A stretch of 64,000 bases of DNA, taken from Burkholderiales bacterium (GTDB lineage: Bacteria > Pseudomonadota > Gammaproteobacteria > Burkholderiales > Burkholderiaceae_C). Made by a program: the position numbers and the translations under genes. The notes beneath the pieces are model-generated. The model saw only the letters and a program-made list of their open reading frames with translations. It was not told the DNA's origin and made no database searches. The stretch is taken from assembly GCA_029268225.1 (NCBI GenBank), contig JAJUGJ010000005.1:1-64000 (forward strand). The letters run 5' to 3'. Below are positions 38,645 through 47,283 of the stretch, one piece after another (positions within the stretch are counted from its first letter, which is position 1; every line of letters starts with the position of its first letter).

Positions 38645-38718
38645 GCGGTCCTGGTGCGGGCCGTCCCGCGTGGGTGTGTCGCGCAGCAGGCCGTCCTGCT
38701 GGCCAAAGGCATCAAGGC

Positions 38719-39378
38719 TCAGACAGGGTCCCACACCAGCAGCTGGATGGGCGTCGGGTTGTAGGCGTTAGAGGGGTTGATGAGCTGCGGACAGTTGGAG
38801 ATCCGCACCCACAGGTCCATCTCGGCCCGCAGCTCGACGTACTTGCCGGGGCCGGAGACACCGTCGTCGAACTTCAGGTCCCCCTCGGCCGTCACCGGCA
38901 CGTTCATGAAGAAGTTGACGTTGGGCACCAGGTCGGCCTTGCCCAGGCCGATGTCGGCGTGCTGCAGCGCCAGCAGGTAGTTGTCACGGCAGCTGTGCAT
39001 GAACTTCTTCTGCAGCGCGTAGCGCACGGTGTTGCTCTCGGCGGCGCAGGCCCCGCCCAGCGTGTCGTGGCGGCCGCAGGTGTCGGCCACGATGGTCAGC
39101 ATCGGGCGGCCCTCGTTGCTCATCAGCACCGAGTCCGTGGTCAGGTAGATGCCGCCTTGCGCCAGCATGGTGTCGGTGGCGCTGTAGTGTTCGGCAACGT
39201 CGTCGCGACGGTAGAAGATCACGTCGGCAGCCTGGTTGCCTTCCAGGTCAACGATGCGCAGGGTCTGGCCCTGGTCCACCGGGAACAGGATGGGCTCGCC
39301 GGCCGGGTGGCGCTGGTTGAGTACGGCGCGAGCGGGGTCCAGGGCACTCTCCTGGAGGCGGATGGCGGTGGCGGTCAT
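38719..39378 (-). CDS. DUF1989 protein UAAP2, probable carboxyguanidine deiminase subunit
   Basis: 219 residues from ATG 39378, with GGAGG eight bases upstream. DUF1989 features: [40 protein letters not shown] and [11 protein letters not shown]. Such proteins were called urea amidolyase-associated protein 2. Work on guanidine metabolism identified the paired DUF1989 proteins as the heteromeric carboxyguanidine deiminase (CgdAB) that turns carboxyguanidine into allophanate and ammonia. The conserved Cys residues ([12 protein letters not shown]) are plausible metal or catalytic ligands. Which subunit name applies was not decided here. Confidence 0.88.
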   Translation of the reverse strand: MTATAIRLQESALDPARAVLNQRHPAGEPILFPVDQGQTLRIVDLEGNQAADVIFYRRDDVAEHYSATDTMLAQGGIYLTTDSVLMSNEGRPMLTIVADTCGRHDTLGGACAAESNTVRYALQKKFMHSCRDNYLLALQHADIGLGKADLVPNVNFFMNVPVTAEGDLKFDDGVSGPGKYVELRAEMDLWVRISNCPQLINPSNAYNPTPIQLLVWDPV

Positions 39379-39392
39379 GGCGGGGCCTCCTG

Positions 39393-40199
39393 TCACAGGT
39401 AGAACTGATCGGTGTTGTGGTGGGCGCGGGCGTTCTCGGGCCGGAAGGTGCGGCACACGTCATCGGCCGCCGCCGGGCCACTGCGCCAGGCCACCACGCC
39501 CACCTTGCCGGGGGCATAGGCCTCGGCCGGGTCAAGCGGGTGCGGGGCCGTGGACACGGCCAGGATCAGGTCCATGTCGCAACGCAGTTCAACGAAGTCG
39601 CCCACCTGGCTGTGCCCGCGCGCAAAGTGAAAGCGCCCCTCGGCATCCACTGACACCTTGCTGAACAGGTTGACCGGCGCGATCAGGTCGCGGCGGCTCA
39701 GGCCATGCTTGCCGATCTCGATCAGCAGGCCGTCCTTGCCCGAGCGGTCCATGCCATTGCGGGCCTGCTCGAAGCGGTGCGCGCCGTAGCGGGCTTCCAT
39801 GCGTGGCGTGTCCAGCAAGGCCCCCAGCGGGTCGTGCCAGCCGAGGCTGTCTTGCGTGACGCTGGCGAGGGCCCGGCCCATGTCGCTCATCAGCACATGG
39901 CCACGGGTGTAGTGCGCGGTGTGCTGGGCCTTGAGCGAATCCGGCATGTTGTAGCGCTCCAGCGGGTGGTGCGCCGCATAGAGCACGACGCTGGCATTGA
40001 CCCCGGCATCCAGCGCCACAAAGCGCAAGGCGGTGCCACGACGCAGACGCCACGACCAGTGGGCGCCACCGGGCAAGGTCTCGGACCAGAGGATCGCTTC
40101 GGGCGGCAGACCGGCCAGCGCAACAGACGGATACCGCAGCCAGTGGGCGATGGCATCGACCGGGGCCGAGGCCGGCGGGTTGGGCAAAACAGGCGACAT
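39393..40199 (-). CDS. DUF1989 protein UAAP1, probable carboxyguanidine deiminase subunit
   Basis: 268 residues from ATG 40199; GGAG lies seven bases before the start. The UAAP1 pattern YNMPDSLKAQHTAHYTRGHVL is present, with a DUF1989 core related to the next gene (PVNLFSKVSVDAEG, VELRCDMDLI). First gene of the operon, so it is the gene whose translation start lies closest to the riboswitch. It is expected to pair with UAAP2. Confidence 0.88.
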   Translation of the reverse strand: MSPVLPNPPASAPVDAIAHWLRYPSVALAGLPPEAILWSETLPGGAHWSWRLRRGTALRFVALDAGVNASVVLYAAHHPLERYNMPDSLKAQHTAHYTRGHVLMSDMGRALASVTQDSLGWHDPLGALLDTPRMEARYGAHRFEQARNGMDRSGKDGLLIEIGKHGLSRRDLIAPVNLFSKVSVDAEGRFHFARGHSQVGDFVELRCDMDLILAVSTAPHPLDPAEAYAPGKVGVVAWRSGPAAADDVCRTFRPENARAHHNTDQFYL

Positions 40200-40257
40200 G
40201 GTCAAACTCCGTGGAGGGGCACAAAAGGCGAGAGACACCCGTGCCGTGGCACAAGAA

Positions 40258-40362
40258 TCTCCCGGGCTTTTGTCCCTCCGTGGAGCCACGTCACCGTGGC
40301 CGAGCGCTCTCGGACCAGACCGTCAGGTGGGTGACCACGCCTGACACGGAACCCTAGCGCTC
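40258..40362 (-). promoter_or_regulatory. Guanidine-I (ykkC) riboswitch
   Basis: Read on the minus strand, the leader contains the class signatures in order: CGCTAGGGTTCCG, a hairpin GTCAGG...CCTGAC (40340-40345 with 40322-40327), CTGGTCCGAGAG, a hairpin CCACGGTGACGTGG, and the 3' block CACGGAGGGACAAAAGCCCG ending GGAGA. These are the conserved guanidine-binding elements of the ykkC-yxkD class. It lies about 60 bases before UAAP1 and some 37 bases after the predicted sigma-54 start. Guanidine binding is expected to turn the operon on. Confidence 0.95.
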
Positions 40363-40409
40363 ATTCAGCCAGCCCCCCATGGGGGCCGAACTGCTCTCTC
40401 TTCACCTCA

Positions 40410-40425
40410 TGCAAGACGGGTGCCA
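40410..40425 (-). promoter_or_regulatory. Sigma-54-type -24/-12 promoter of the guanidine operon
   Basis: On the minus strand TGGCACC-N4-TTGCA has the invariant GG and GC at exact RpoN spacing and a full -12 element. Transcription would begin near 40399 and run through the guanidine-I riboswitch. This couples the operon to an enhancer-binding activator, most likely NtrC under nitrogen limitation. Confidence 0.8.
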
Positions 40426-40480
40426 GGCCCCCTCGTCCATCCGGTGCCGTGTGCCCATCCCTTCTGGTCGGTGTGGGCGC

Positions 40481-41317
40481 TCAGTCGGTGCACACGGTGC
40501 GCCGACTTGGTGCGCATCCCTGGGTGCGCCAGAAGCGGCAGGCGGTACCAAAAGCGCGGAGGATCGCCATGGACACCGGGTTCTCGGCGGCCTGCCACTC
40601 CGGGTGCCACTGCACGGCGAGGTTGAAGCCCGGCGCCTCCGGGAACGAGAAGGCCTCCACCAGGCCATCGGGGGCCGTGGCCTCCACGCGGGCCCCCGGC
40701 GCCAACTGGGCCACACCCTGACCATGCAGGCTGTTGACCATCACTTGCTCGGCCTGAAGTATGTCGGCCAAGAGCCTGCCGCTGCTCAGGCTGACGGGGT
40801 GAAAAGGCCCGTACTGCTCTGCCAGGGGCAGGTCTTCTGAAGGGCCACGATGGTCGGCCAAGCCGGGCTGCTCATGCACGGCCTGATGCAGGCTGCCGCC
40901 CATGGCCGTGTTGACCTCCTGAAAGCCACGGCAAATGGCCAGCAGCGGCAACCCTCGGGCCAGCGCGAGGCGAATCAGAGGCAAGGTCCACTGGTCGCGC
41001 AAAGGGTCCAGCGGCAGGCTGGGGTCTCGCACGGCTTGACCAAAATATTTGGGGTCCACATTCGACGGCGACCCGGTGAGGAGCACCCCATCGGCCATCT
41101 CCAGCCAGTCCAGCAACTCCTCGGGATGTGAGGCAGGCACGATCACCGGCAGGCACCCGGCCAGGCGCACCGCCTCCACATACTTGCGGCCCACCATGTG
41201 GAACGGGTGTTCGCCCCGCATGCGGTTGCAGGCGGGCAGCAACACGCGGGGCGCGCGGCGGGGCAAGGGGCTGTTGCTCAGGTTCAAATCGGATGCGAAA
41301 ACAGCGGGATCGGACAT
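40481..41317 (-). CDS. puuD: Gamma-glutamyl-gamma-aminobutyrate hydrolase family (class I glutamine amidotransferase-like)
   Basis: 278 residues from ATG 41317. The nucleophile Cys129 is in LAICRGFQEVNTAMGG and the partner His/Glu in LAVQWHPEWQ, a class I amidotransferase triad. PuuD-like features GEHPFHMVGRKYVEAVRLAG and DGVLLTGSPSNVDPKYF are clear. Such enzymes cleave gamma-glutamyl amides in polyamine catabolism. It is immediately upstream of the riboswitch-controlled operon on the same strand but has its own upstream region; the guanidine operon promoter overlaps its 3' flank. Together with a GlnT-type ligase at 31240 a gamma-glutamylated intermediate is conceivable. Confidence 0.85.
   Translation of the reverse strand: MSDPAVFASDLNLSNSPLPRRAPRVLLPACNRMRGEHPFHMVGRKYVEAVRLAGCLPVIVPASHPEELLDWLEMADGVLLTGSPSNVDPKYFGQAVRDPSLPLDPLRDQWTLPLIRLALARGLPLLAICRGFQEVNTAMGGSLHQAVHEQPGLADHRGPSEDLPLAEQYGPFHPVSLSSGRLLADILQAEQVMVNSLHGQGVAQLAPGARVEATAPDGLVEAFSFPEAPGFNLAVQWHPEWQAAENPVSMAILRAFGTACRFWRTQGCAPSRRTVCTD
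40498..40514. promoter_or_regulatory. NtrC-like dyad inside the 3' end of puuD
   Basis: TGCGCC-N5-GGTGCG matches the NtrC consensus at ten of twelve defined positions. It is about 90 bases upstream of the sigma-54 promoter, a normal enhancer distance, and sits among further GGTGC repeats (40487-40530). Confidence 0.45.
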
Positions 41318-41534
41318 GGGGGGAGCCAGCGAAAGTGAAGACGCTGTGGGCACAAGCAAGAAGCTCACCCACGGTGTCGGCTTGTGTCAATCGGCGGCGG
41401 AATTTGGCGACCTGTGTACGCAGGGCTAACCATAGCCCACACCGCCAACCTGTCGCCTAACATTCCTGCTTGCTCGTCAGGAGCGGCTGGCCGAAGTCAG
41501 TCAGGGACAAGTCAATGCAGTGAGTGGAGGAACG

Positions 41535-42032
41535 ATGGGAGCGTGTTTCACCAAGACCGAGCAGGGCCGCCAGGAGCTCCGTGCCCGGTCTTTGCCCTTG
41601 TCGCGCACGGCGCGCAACCTGCTGTTCGTGATCGACCCTGCGCGGCCGGCGGCCGATTGGCTGGCGATGGTGCAGGGGGCCACGGCCGAGGATTTGCAGG
41701 GTCTGCAAGAGGCCGGGCTGATCGCGCCTCAAGCCGGCCTGAGTGCGTCGTCTGCGGCGCCTGCCGCGTCGACGCCAGCTTCGGTGGTGAGTCCCCCCAC
41801 CGCCGAGCCGGAGGGGGAGCTCAGCTACCGTCAGTTGTACGAGCGGCTGCATGTCCAGATCAAGAACCATCTGGGTCTGATCAAGGGGTATCAGTTCTCG
41901 CTGGACGTTGAAAAGGCCAGCTCCCTGACCGAGTTGCGCGACGTGGCGGAACGGCTGATCAGCGAGGTGCAGCGTGCCAAGGGAGAGGGGGCGGCGCAGT
42001 CGACCCAGCTGGCCCTGGGTCTGGCCGCATGA
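41535..42032 (+). CDS. Conserved hypothetical protein, small winged-helix-like N-terminus
   Basis: 165 residues from ATG 41535, with a strong GTGGAGG just upstream. I do not recognise a named family. The first ~65 residues (FTKTEQGRQELRARSLPLSR and on) look like the short helical domain found at the N-terminus of many uncharacterised Burkholderiales proteins. A Ser/Ala/Pro linker (about 72-98) leads to a helical C-terminal half (LSYRQLYERLHVQIKNHLGL). An in-frame GTG at 41520 could add five residues. Convergent with the GGEEF genes. Confidence 0.75.
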   Translation: MGACFTKTEQGRQELRARSLPLSRTARNLLFVIDPARPAADWLAMVQGATAEDLQGLQEAGLIAPQAGLSASSAAPAASTPASVVSPPTAEPEGELSYRQLYERLHVQIKNHLGLIKGYQFSLDVEKASSLTELRDVAERLISEVQRAKGEGAAQSTQLALGLAA

Positions 42033-42044
42033 GTCAAGGGTCGG

Positions 42045-43160
42045 CTAGTCGGCCTGCACGCAACGATCTCGCCCGGCGTGCTTGGCCGCATACAGGGCGC
42101 GGTCGGCGCGTTGCAGCAGCACGTCCACCCCTTCAGGGGCGCGCCACAGCGCATAGCCTGCCGAGAAGCTGATGCGCAGCGTCGGTACGGTCTCGGAGAC
42201 GAGCGTCGTGCGCAGGCGCGATTGCAGGCGCTCGAGCGCTTGTCGGGCTTTGCTGGCCTCGTGCGTATCTGGCAGCACGATGAGGAACTCTTCCCCACCC
42301 CAGCGGGCGACAAGGTCCGTGTCGCGCAGCACATCGCGCGCGGCCTGGGCAAAGGCCACCAGCACCTCGTCCCCCACCTGGTGACCGTGCAGGTCGTTGA
42401 TCTGCTTGAAGTGGTCCAGGTCCATCAGGACCACGCCAAAGGGCCGCCCGGTGAGCAGGGCGCGCTGATGCTCCTGGTCCAGACGCTCCTGGCCGTAGAG
42501 CCGGCTGAGCAGTCCCGTGAGGGCATCATGGCGGGTGACCCGCTCCAGTGCGAGCTGTGCGCTGGCCAGTTCTCGCCGCTCGGTGTGCACGCGCTCACGC
42601 AAGCGCGCGAACTTGTGCGACTGCACCGTGATCAGGCCCATGATGAAGGCCGCCGACAGCAGCTTGATGGCCTGCGACTCCGGCCGAAACGCCGGCAGGG
42701 GCATGACGAAGCCGCAGGCGAGCAGGATCAGGAGCATGCCGATCAGGATCGCGCCTGTGCGCACGGCCGCTTTGGGCGTCAAGCCCATGAAACCAAACAC
42801 CAGGGCCAGCCCCATGGTTTGCAGCAGGGCGGCCCGTCCGGTCGGTGCGGTGGCGTAGGCCACCACCGCGACCAGACAGCCCCAGAGGATCTGAACGGAC
42901 ATGAGACCGGGGTCGGCGAAGCGCTGTGTCCAGCCGCTGCGAACCAGGGGGTAGAACAGCAGCAAGCCTGGCACCATCAGCACCATGAAGACCAGACCCA
43001 AGCCAGGGCTGATGCGCTGCTGCGGGATGGCGAAGGTCACCAACACCAGAAACCACACGAGGTAGACCAGGCTGCCGAGCAGGCTCAGGAGCGTACGGTC
43101 ACGCAAGCGGGGCTCGGTGCCCAGCAGCTGATCGGACCAGGACAAGCTGCGTGCACTCAT
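42045..43160 (-). CDS. Membrane-bound diguanylate cyclase (GGEEF)
   Basis: 371 residues. Six membrane helices fill residues 22-178, then a linker helix and a GGDEF domain (about 205-371). The active-site GGEEF is at 288-292 and the inhibitory RxxD (RDTD) at 279-282, five residues before it, so the enzyme should make cyclic di-GMP under product control. Its ATG overlaps the stop of the next gene by four bases; the two proteins share architecture and look like an old duplication. Confidence 0.92.
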   Translation of the reverse strand: MSARSLSWSDQLLGTEPRLRDRTLLSLLGSLVYLVWFLVLVTFAIPQQRISPGLGLVFMVLMVPGLLLFYPLVRSGWTQRFADPGLMSVQILWGCLVAVVAYATAPTGRAALLQTMGLALVFGFMGLTPKAAVRTGAILIGMLLILLACGFVMPLPAFRPESQAIKLLSAAFIMGLITVQSHKFARLRERVHTERRELASAQLALERVTRHDALTGLLSRLYGQERLDQEHQRALLTGRPFGVVLMDLDHFKQINDLHGHQVGDEVLVAFAQAARDVLRDTDLVARWGGEEFLIVLPDTHEASKARQALERLQSRLRTTLVSETVPTLRISFSAGYALWRAPEGVDVLLQRADRALYAAKHAGRDRCVQAD

Positions 43161-44305
43161 GTGCGGTCGGCCAGCACCGTGCGGGCACGGCCCTGGGCTT
43201 TGGCTTTGTAGAGGGCGCGGTCGGCCCGTTCCAGATCGCGGTGCAGAGGCACGCGGCCTCCGGGCTCGCACAGGCCGGCTGAGAAGCTCACGCTCAGGCC
43301 GTCAGCGTAGCGCGACCAGTCGTGCGTGCGGATGCATTGCTGCAAGTCCTCCAGACGTTGCTGGGCGGTGGGCAGGCCGGTCTCGGGCATCAGCAGCAGG
43401 AACTCCTCGCCGCCCCAGCGAGCGAGCTGGTCGGTGGCGGCCAGGGCGGTCTGGGCCACTTGGGCGAAGGCCTGCAGTACCGCGTCGCCGATGGCATGAC
43501 CGTGGCGGTCATTGATCTGTTTGAAGTGGTCCAGGTCAATGATGGCCAGGCAGAAGGCCTGCTCGGTGCGGCGCAGGCGGCGCACCTCCTCGTCGAGCAG
43601 GGTCTGCATGTGGCGGCGGTTGATGAGGCCGGTCAGGGCGTCATGGGCCGAGGCCCGCTCCAGGTCGGCGACGGTGCGGGCGAGCTCGGCGCGCTGGCTC
43701 AGCATCTGATGGCGCATCTGGTAGCTTTTGAGGGATACCTGGCGCATCACGGGCATGACGATGGCGCCGGTGCCCAGGCTGATCCACTCGGAGATCAGGT
43801 CGATTTGGGTGTCGTGCAGTTGGTCGTGCAGCAAGGTGGCGCAGACCATCAGCGTGAGCGAGCCGACGGTGGCGAGCACCAGTTGCCGGGTGTCGAGCCG
43901 GTGGATGTCGAACAGCATGAGCAGGCACAGCCACAGCAAGGCCAAGCCACGTGATGCGTCGATCAGGGTGTAGGCCAACACCACGGCGCCACAGCCGAAC
44001 AGCACCTGAGGAAAGATCAGGGCCGGGTCGTGCCAGTGTTCGGTCAGGTCACTGCGCAGCAAGGCCCAGAACAAGAGCAGACCGGTGGCACACCAGGCCG
44101 CCAGCGCATGGGCCGCCCACAAGGGCACCGCATGCAGGGTCGCGCCGATGTAGGCCGACGCCACCCCGATGCAGTAGGGCAGCACCGTGATCTGCAGGCG
44201 ATGCCGCCCCTGGCGGGCAGTGCCCTGCCAGCCCGTCGCCGACACCCGCTCCCGAGGCGCCGGTGTCTTGCTGTGGGAGGAGGGGAGGAGGGGGGTGGAC
44301 ACCAT
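43157..44305 (-). CDS. Membrane-bound diguanylate cyclase (GGEEF), inhibitory site lost
   Basis: 382 residues from ATG 44305. About six membrane helices (residues 40-185) precede the GGDEF domain (about 215-375). GGEEF is intact at 298-302, but the I-site position reads AATD (289-292) in place of RxxD, so feedback inhibition is probably lost. It is translationally coupled to the following paralogue (42045-43160). An upstream GTG would add 24 residues. Confidence 0.9.
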   Translation of the reverse strand: MVSTPLLPSSHSKTPAPRERVSATGWQGTARQGRHRLQITVLPYCIGVASAYIGATLHAVPLWAAHALAAWCATGLLLFWALLRSDLTEHWHDPALIFPQVLFGCGAVVLAYTLIDASRGLALLWLCLLMLFDIHRLDTRQLVLATVGSLTLMVCATLLHDQLHDTQIDLISEWISLGTGAIVMPVMRQVSLKSYQMRHQMLSQRAELARTVADLERASAHDALTGLINRRHMQTLLDEEVRRLRRTEQAFCLAIIDLDHFKQINDRHGHAIGDAVLQAFAQVAQTALAATDQLARWGGEEFLLLMPETGLPTAQQRLEDLQQCIRTHDWSRYADGLSVSFSAGLCEPGGRVPLHRDLERADRALYKAKAQGRARTVLADRT

Positions 44306-44395
44306 GAACCGGTCGACAAAGCGCAGACACGCGTGTCGATGATGCCAGTTTCGGCTGGCGTCGGTGAGGGTGGCCACCCGTTCTGGGGTATGTCC

Positions 44396-45298
44396 TTACG
44401 CGGAGACGAGGGGCGATGAGACGCCATGGGCACTGCGCGGCTTGAGGCCGAGCAGGGCACGGGCTTCGGCGGGGCTGGCGATGGCGCGACCGGCGTTGCG
44501 CGCGCACTGGGCCAGGGCCTCAATCAGCTGACCGTTGCCGGTGGTGCGGGCGCCGCCGGGCAGGTAGAAGGTGTCTTCCACGCCGGTGCGCAGCATGCCG
44601 CCGAGGTCGGCGGTGGCCTGGTGCACGGCCCAGATCTCTTCGCGGCCGATCAGGGTGGTCTGCCAGATCGTGTCGGGTTCGCGGTACTTGACCAGCAGCT
44701 TGAGCAGGTCGGCGTCCACCGGCATGCCCGAGGCCACGCCCATCACGAAGTTGTATTCCAGGTGGTCGGTCATGCCGGCCTTCTTGTACATGCCCACTGA
44801 GCGCACGATGCCCACGTCAAAGCATTCGAACTCGGCGCGGGTGCCGGTCTCGTTCATCACGTCGAGCATGGCCTTGACCTTGTCGACCTGGTTGTCGAAC
44901 AGCATCGGGGGCCAGGCCCACTCGCCGTTGTCCTTGATCTTGAGGTAGTTCAGGCTGCCGGCGTTGCAGGCGGCGATCTCGGGGCGCACCGCGCGGATGC
45001 AAGCCGCCGGACCGGAGATGTCGGTGCCGACCACGCCGGTCGTCAGGTTGATGATGACGTCGGGGCAGGCCTCGCGGATCGCGGTGTCGATTTCGGCGGC
45101 CACAGCCGGGTCCCAGCTGGGGAAGCGCCCCATGCCGGGTGCCTGCTGGCGCAGGTGCACGTGCATGATGGACGCGCCTGCGTTGTAGGCCTCGCGCGCG
45201 GCGGCGGCCATTTCCTGGGCCGTGACAGGCACCGGGTGTTGCTTGGGGTCGGTCAGCACGCCGGTGAGCGCGCAGGTGAGAATGGCCTTGTCCATCAT
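44396..45298 (-). CDS. BKACE family (DUF849) beta-keto acid cleavage enzyme
   Basis: 300 residues. The zinc ligands of the family are in place: His46 and His48 in IMHVHLR and Glu241 in GVEDTFYLPGG. BKACE enzymes condense a beta-keto acid with acetyl-CoA and split it to acetoacetate and a new acyl-CoA. The Glu found near position 14 in the lysine-pathway member Kce, which contacts an amino group, is Leu here (TGVLTDP), suggesting a different, less polar substrate. It overlaps the carboxylase alpha gene by four bases and is the last gene of an atuCDEF-like operon. An alternative ATG is at 45295. Confidence 0.9.
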   Translation of the reverse strand: MMDKAILTCALTGVLTDPKQHPVPVTAQEMAAAAREAYNAGASIMHVHLRQQAPGMGRFPSWDPAVAAEIDTAIREACPDVIINLTTGVVGTDISGPAACIRAVRPEIAACNAGSLNYLKIKDNGEWAWPPMLFDNQVDKVKAMLDVMNETGTRAEFECFDVGIVRSVGMYKKAGMTDHLEYNFVMGVASGMPVDADLLKLLVKYREPDTIWQTTLIGREEIWAVHQATADLGGMLRTGVEDTFYLPGGARTTGNGQLIEALAQCARNAGRAIASPAEARALLGLKPRSAHGVSSPLVSA

Positions 45299-47271
45299 TG
45301 ATCCTTGGTGAGTTCGATGTCGATCAGCAGGGCCTTGGCCTGCACCTGTTCGCCCGGGACCGCATGCACGGCCTTGATCACGCCCGGGGCTTGCGCGGAA
45401 AGCCACATTTCCATCTTCATGGCCTCGATGCTCAGCAGTGGCTGGCCCTCGGTGACGGTGTCACCGGGCTTGACCAGCACCTGGGCCACCGTGCCGGCCA
45501 CCGGCGAGAGGCCGCGGCTGGGGTCTTGGCCGCTGCCCTGGTTGGGCCAGGCCGAGACCTCGGTGAACACGTGGGTGGCGGCCTCGATCACGAGGTGCAG
45601 TTCGTCCCCAACCCACACGGCGCGGACGCGCTTTTGCACGCCGTCCAGTTCGTAGCGGCACCAGCCCGTAGCCTCGTCGTGCGAGAGCAGGCGCAGCGGT
45701 GTGGCGGGCGCCGTGGGCGTGGGGTGGACCAGGTAGGTGTGGCCCGTGCCGTGCTGCACGCGCAGGGCGCGCTTGTCGCTGCCGCAGGCCAGCGGCACGT
45801 CGTAGGCCAGCACGCTGGCGGCACGCAGGCCGGTCGCGTGGCCCTCACGGTGCACGGCGTGCAGGGCCGCAGCCAGCAGCCAGGCGGTGTCGGGGGCAGC
45901 AGGGCGCTGCAGCAGCGGCTCGCCCTCGGTTTGCCACTGGTCGATCAGCGTGGTGGTCATGGTGCCGGCACGGAAGCGCGGGTGGTCCACCAGGTCACGC
46001 AGGAAGCGGGCGTTGTGATTGAGGCCCAGCAGCGGCGCGTCGTCCAGCGTGGCGATCAGGCGGCGGATCGCGTCGTCGCGGTCGCGGCCGTGCACGATGA
46101 GCTTGGCCACCATCGGGTCGTAGTGCGGGCTGACCTCGCCGCCTTCGCGGATGCCGTCGTCGATGCGCACGCCGTCAAACAGGGCCTGCTCGGGGCGCCA
46201 CCACGCGATGCGGCCGGTCTGCGGCGCGAAGTTGGCGTAGGGGTCTTCGGTGTAGAGGCGTGCCTCGATGGCGTGGCCGCTCAGCGTGATCTGCTCTTGC
46301 GTGAGGGGCAGGGGCTGGCCCGAGGCCACACGCAGTTGCCACTCCACCAGGTCCAGGCCCGAGATCATCTCGGTGACCGGGTGTTCCACCTGCAGGCGGG
46401 TGTTCATCTCCAGGAAGTAGTAGTTCAGGTCCTGGTCGACGATGTACTCGATGGTGCCGGCGCCGCAGTAGTGGATGGCCTCGGCGGCCAGCACCGCGTC
46501 GCGGCCCATGGCCTCGCGCATGGCGGGGCTCACCACGGGCGACGGGGACTCTTCGATCACCTTCTGGCGGCGGCGCTGGGCCGTGCAGTCGCGCTCGCCG
46601 ATGTAGACGGCGTTGCCGTGGCTGTCGGCGAAGACCTGGATCTCGATGTGGCGGCCGTCGAGGATCAGGCGCTCGAGCATCAGCGTGCCGTCACCGAACG
46701 CGCTCTGCGCTTCGCGGCGTGCGCTGACGATGGCCTGGGCCAGTTCGCTGTCCTGGTGCACCAGGCGCATGCCGCGCCCGCCACCACCGCTGACGGCTTT
46801 GACCAGCAGCGGGTAGCCCAGGCGCTGGCCTTCGGCGATCAGGGTCTCGTCGTTCTGGTCGGCGCCCAGGTAGCCGGGGGCGGTGGGCACGCCGGCCTTG
46901 ATCATTTCCTGCTTGGCGCCGGCCTTGTCGCCCATCACGCGGATGGCTTCGGGCGAGGGGCCGATGAAGATGACGCCGGCATCACGACAGGCTTGGGCGA
47001 AGGCGGCGTTTTCCGACAGGAAGCCGTAGCCGGGGTGGATGGCGTTGGCGCCGGTCTGGCGGCAGGCCGCCAGCAGCACGTCGGCCTTCAGATAGGACTC
47101 GGCCGCCGGGGCCGGGCCGATGCAGACGGCCTCGTCGGCCAGGTTGACGTGAGGGGCCTGGGCATCGGCTTCGCTGTAGACGGCCACCGTGCGGTAGCCC
47201 AGCTTGCGGGCGGTGCGGATGACACGGCAGGCGATTTCGCCGCGGTTGGCAATCAGGATTTTGTGGATCAT
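45295..47271 (-). CDS. atuF: Acyl-CoA carboxylase alpha (biotin) subunit, geranyl-CoA carboxylase-like
   Basis: 658 residues: biotin carboxylase (1 to about 450, MIHKILIANRGEIACRVIRT, KAVSGGGGRGMRL), a middle BT-type domain, and a biotinyl domain with the modified Lys in SIEAMKMEMWL. It carboxylates biotin and delivers CO2 to the beta subunit encoded at 49356. Length and build fit both methylcrotonyl-CoA (LiuD) and geranyl-CoA (AtuF) carboxylases. AtuF is favoured because the gene order beta-dehydrogenase-hydratase-alpha equals atuC-D-E-F and the partners look Atu-like. Confidence 0.82.
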   Translation of the reverse strand: MIHKILIANRGEIACRVIRTARKLGYRTVAVYSEADAQAPHVNLADEAVCIGPAPAAESYLKADVLLAACRQTGANAIHPGYGFLSENAAFAQACRDAGVIFIGPSPEAIRVMGDKAGAKQEMIKAGVPTAPGYLGADQNDETLIAEGQRLGYPLLVKAVSGGGGRGMRLVHQDSELAQAIVSARREAQSAFGDGTLMLERLILDGRHIEIQVFADSHGNAVYIGERDCTAQRRRQKVIEESPSPVVSPAMREAMGRDAVLAAEAIHYCGAGTIEYIVDQDLNYYFLEMNTRLQVEHPVTEMISGLDLVEWQLRVASGQPLPLTQEQITLSGHAIEARLYTEDPYANFAPQTGRIAWWRPEQALFDGVRIDDGIREGGEVSPHYDPMVAKLIVHGRDRDDAIRRLIATLDDAPLLGLNHNARFLRDLVDHPRFRAGTMTTTLIDQWQTEGEPLLQRPAAPDTAWLLAAALHAVHREGHATGLRAASVLAYDVPLACGSDKRALRVQHGTGHTYLVHPTPTAPATPLRLLSHDEATGWCRYELDGVQKRVRAVWVGDELHLVIEAATHVFTEVSAWPNQGSGQDPSRGLSPVAGTVAQVLVKPGDTVTEGQPLLSIEAMKMEMWLSAQAPGVIKAVHAVPGEQVQAKALLIDIELTKDQ

Positions 47272-47283
47272 GGACTTCGAACC

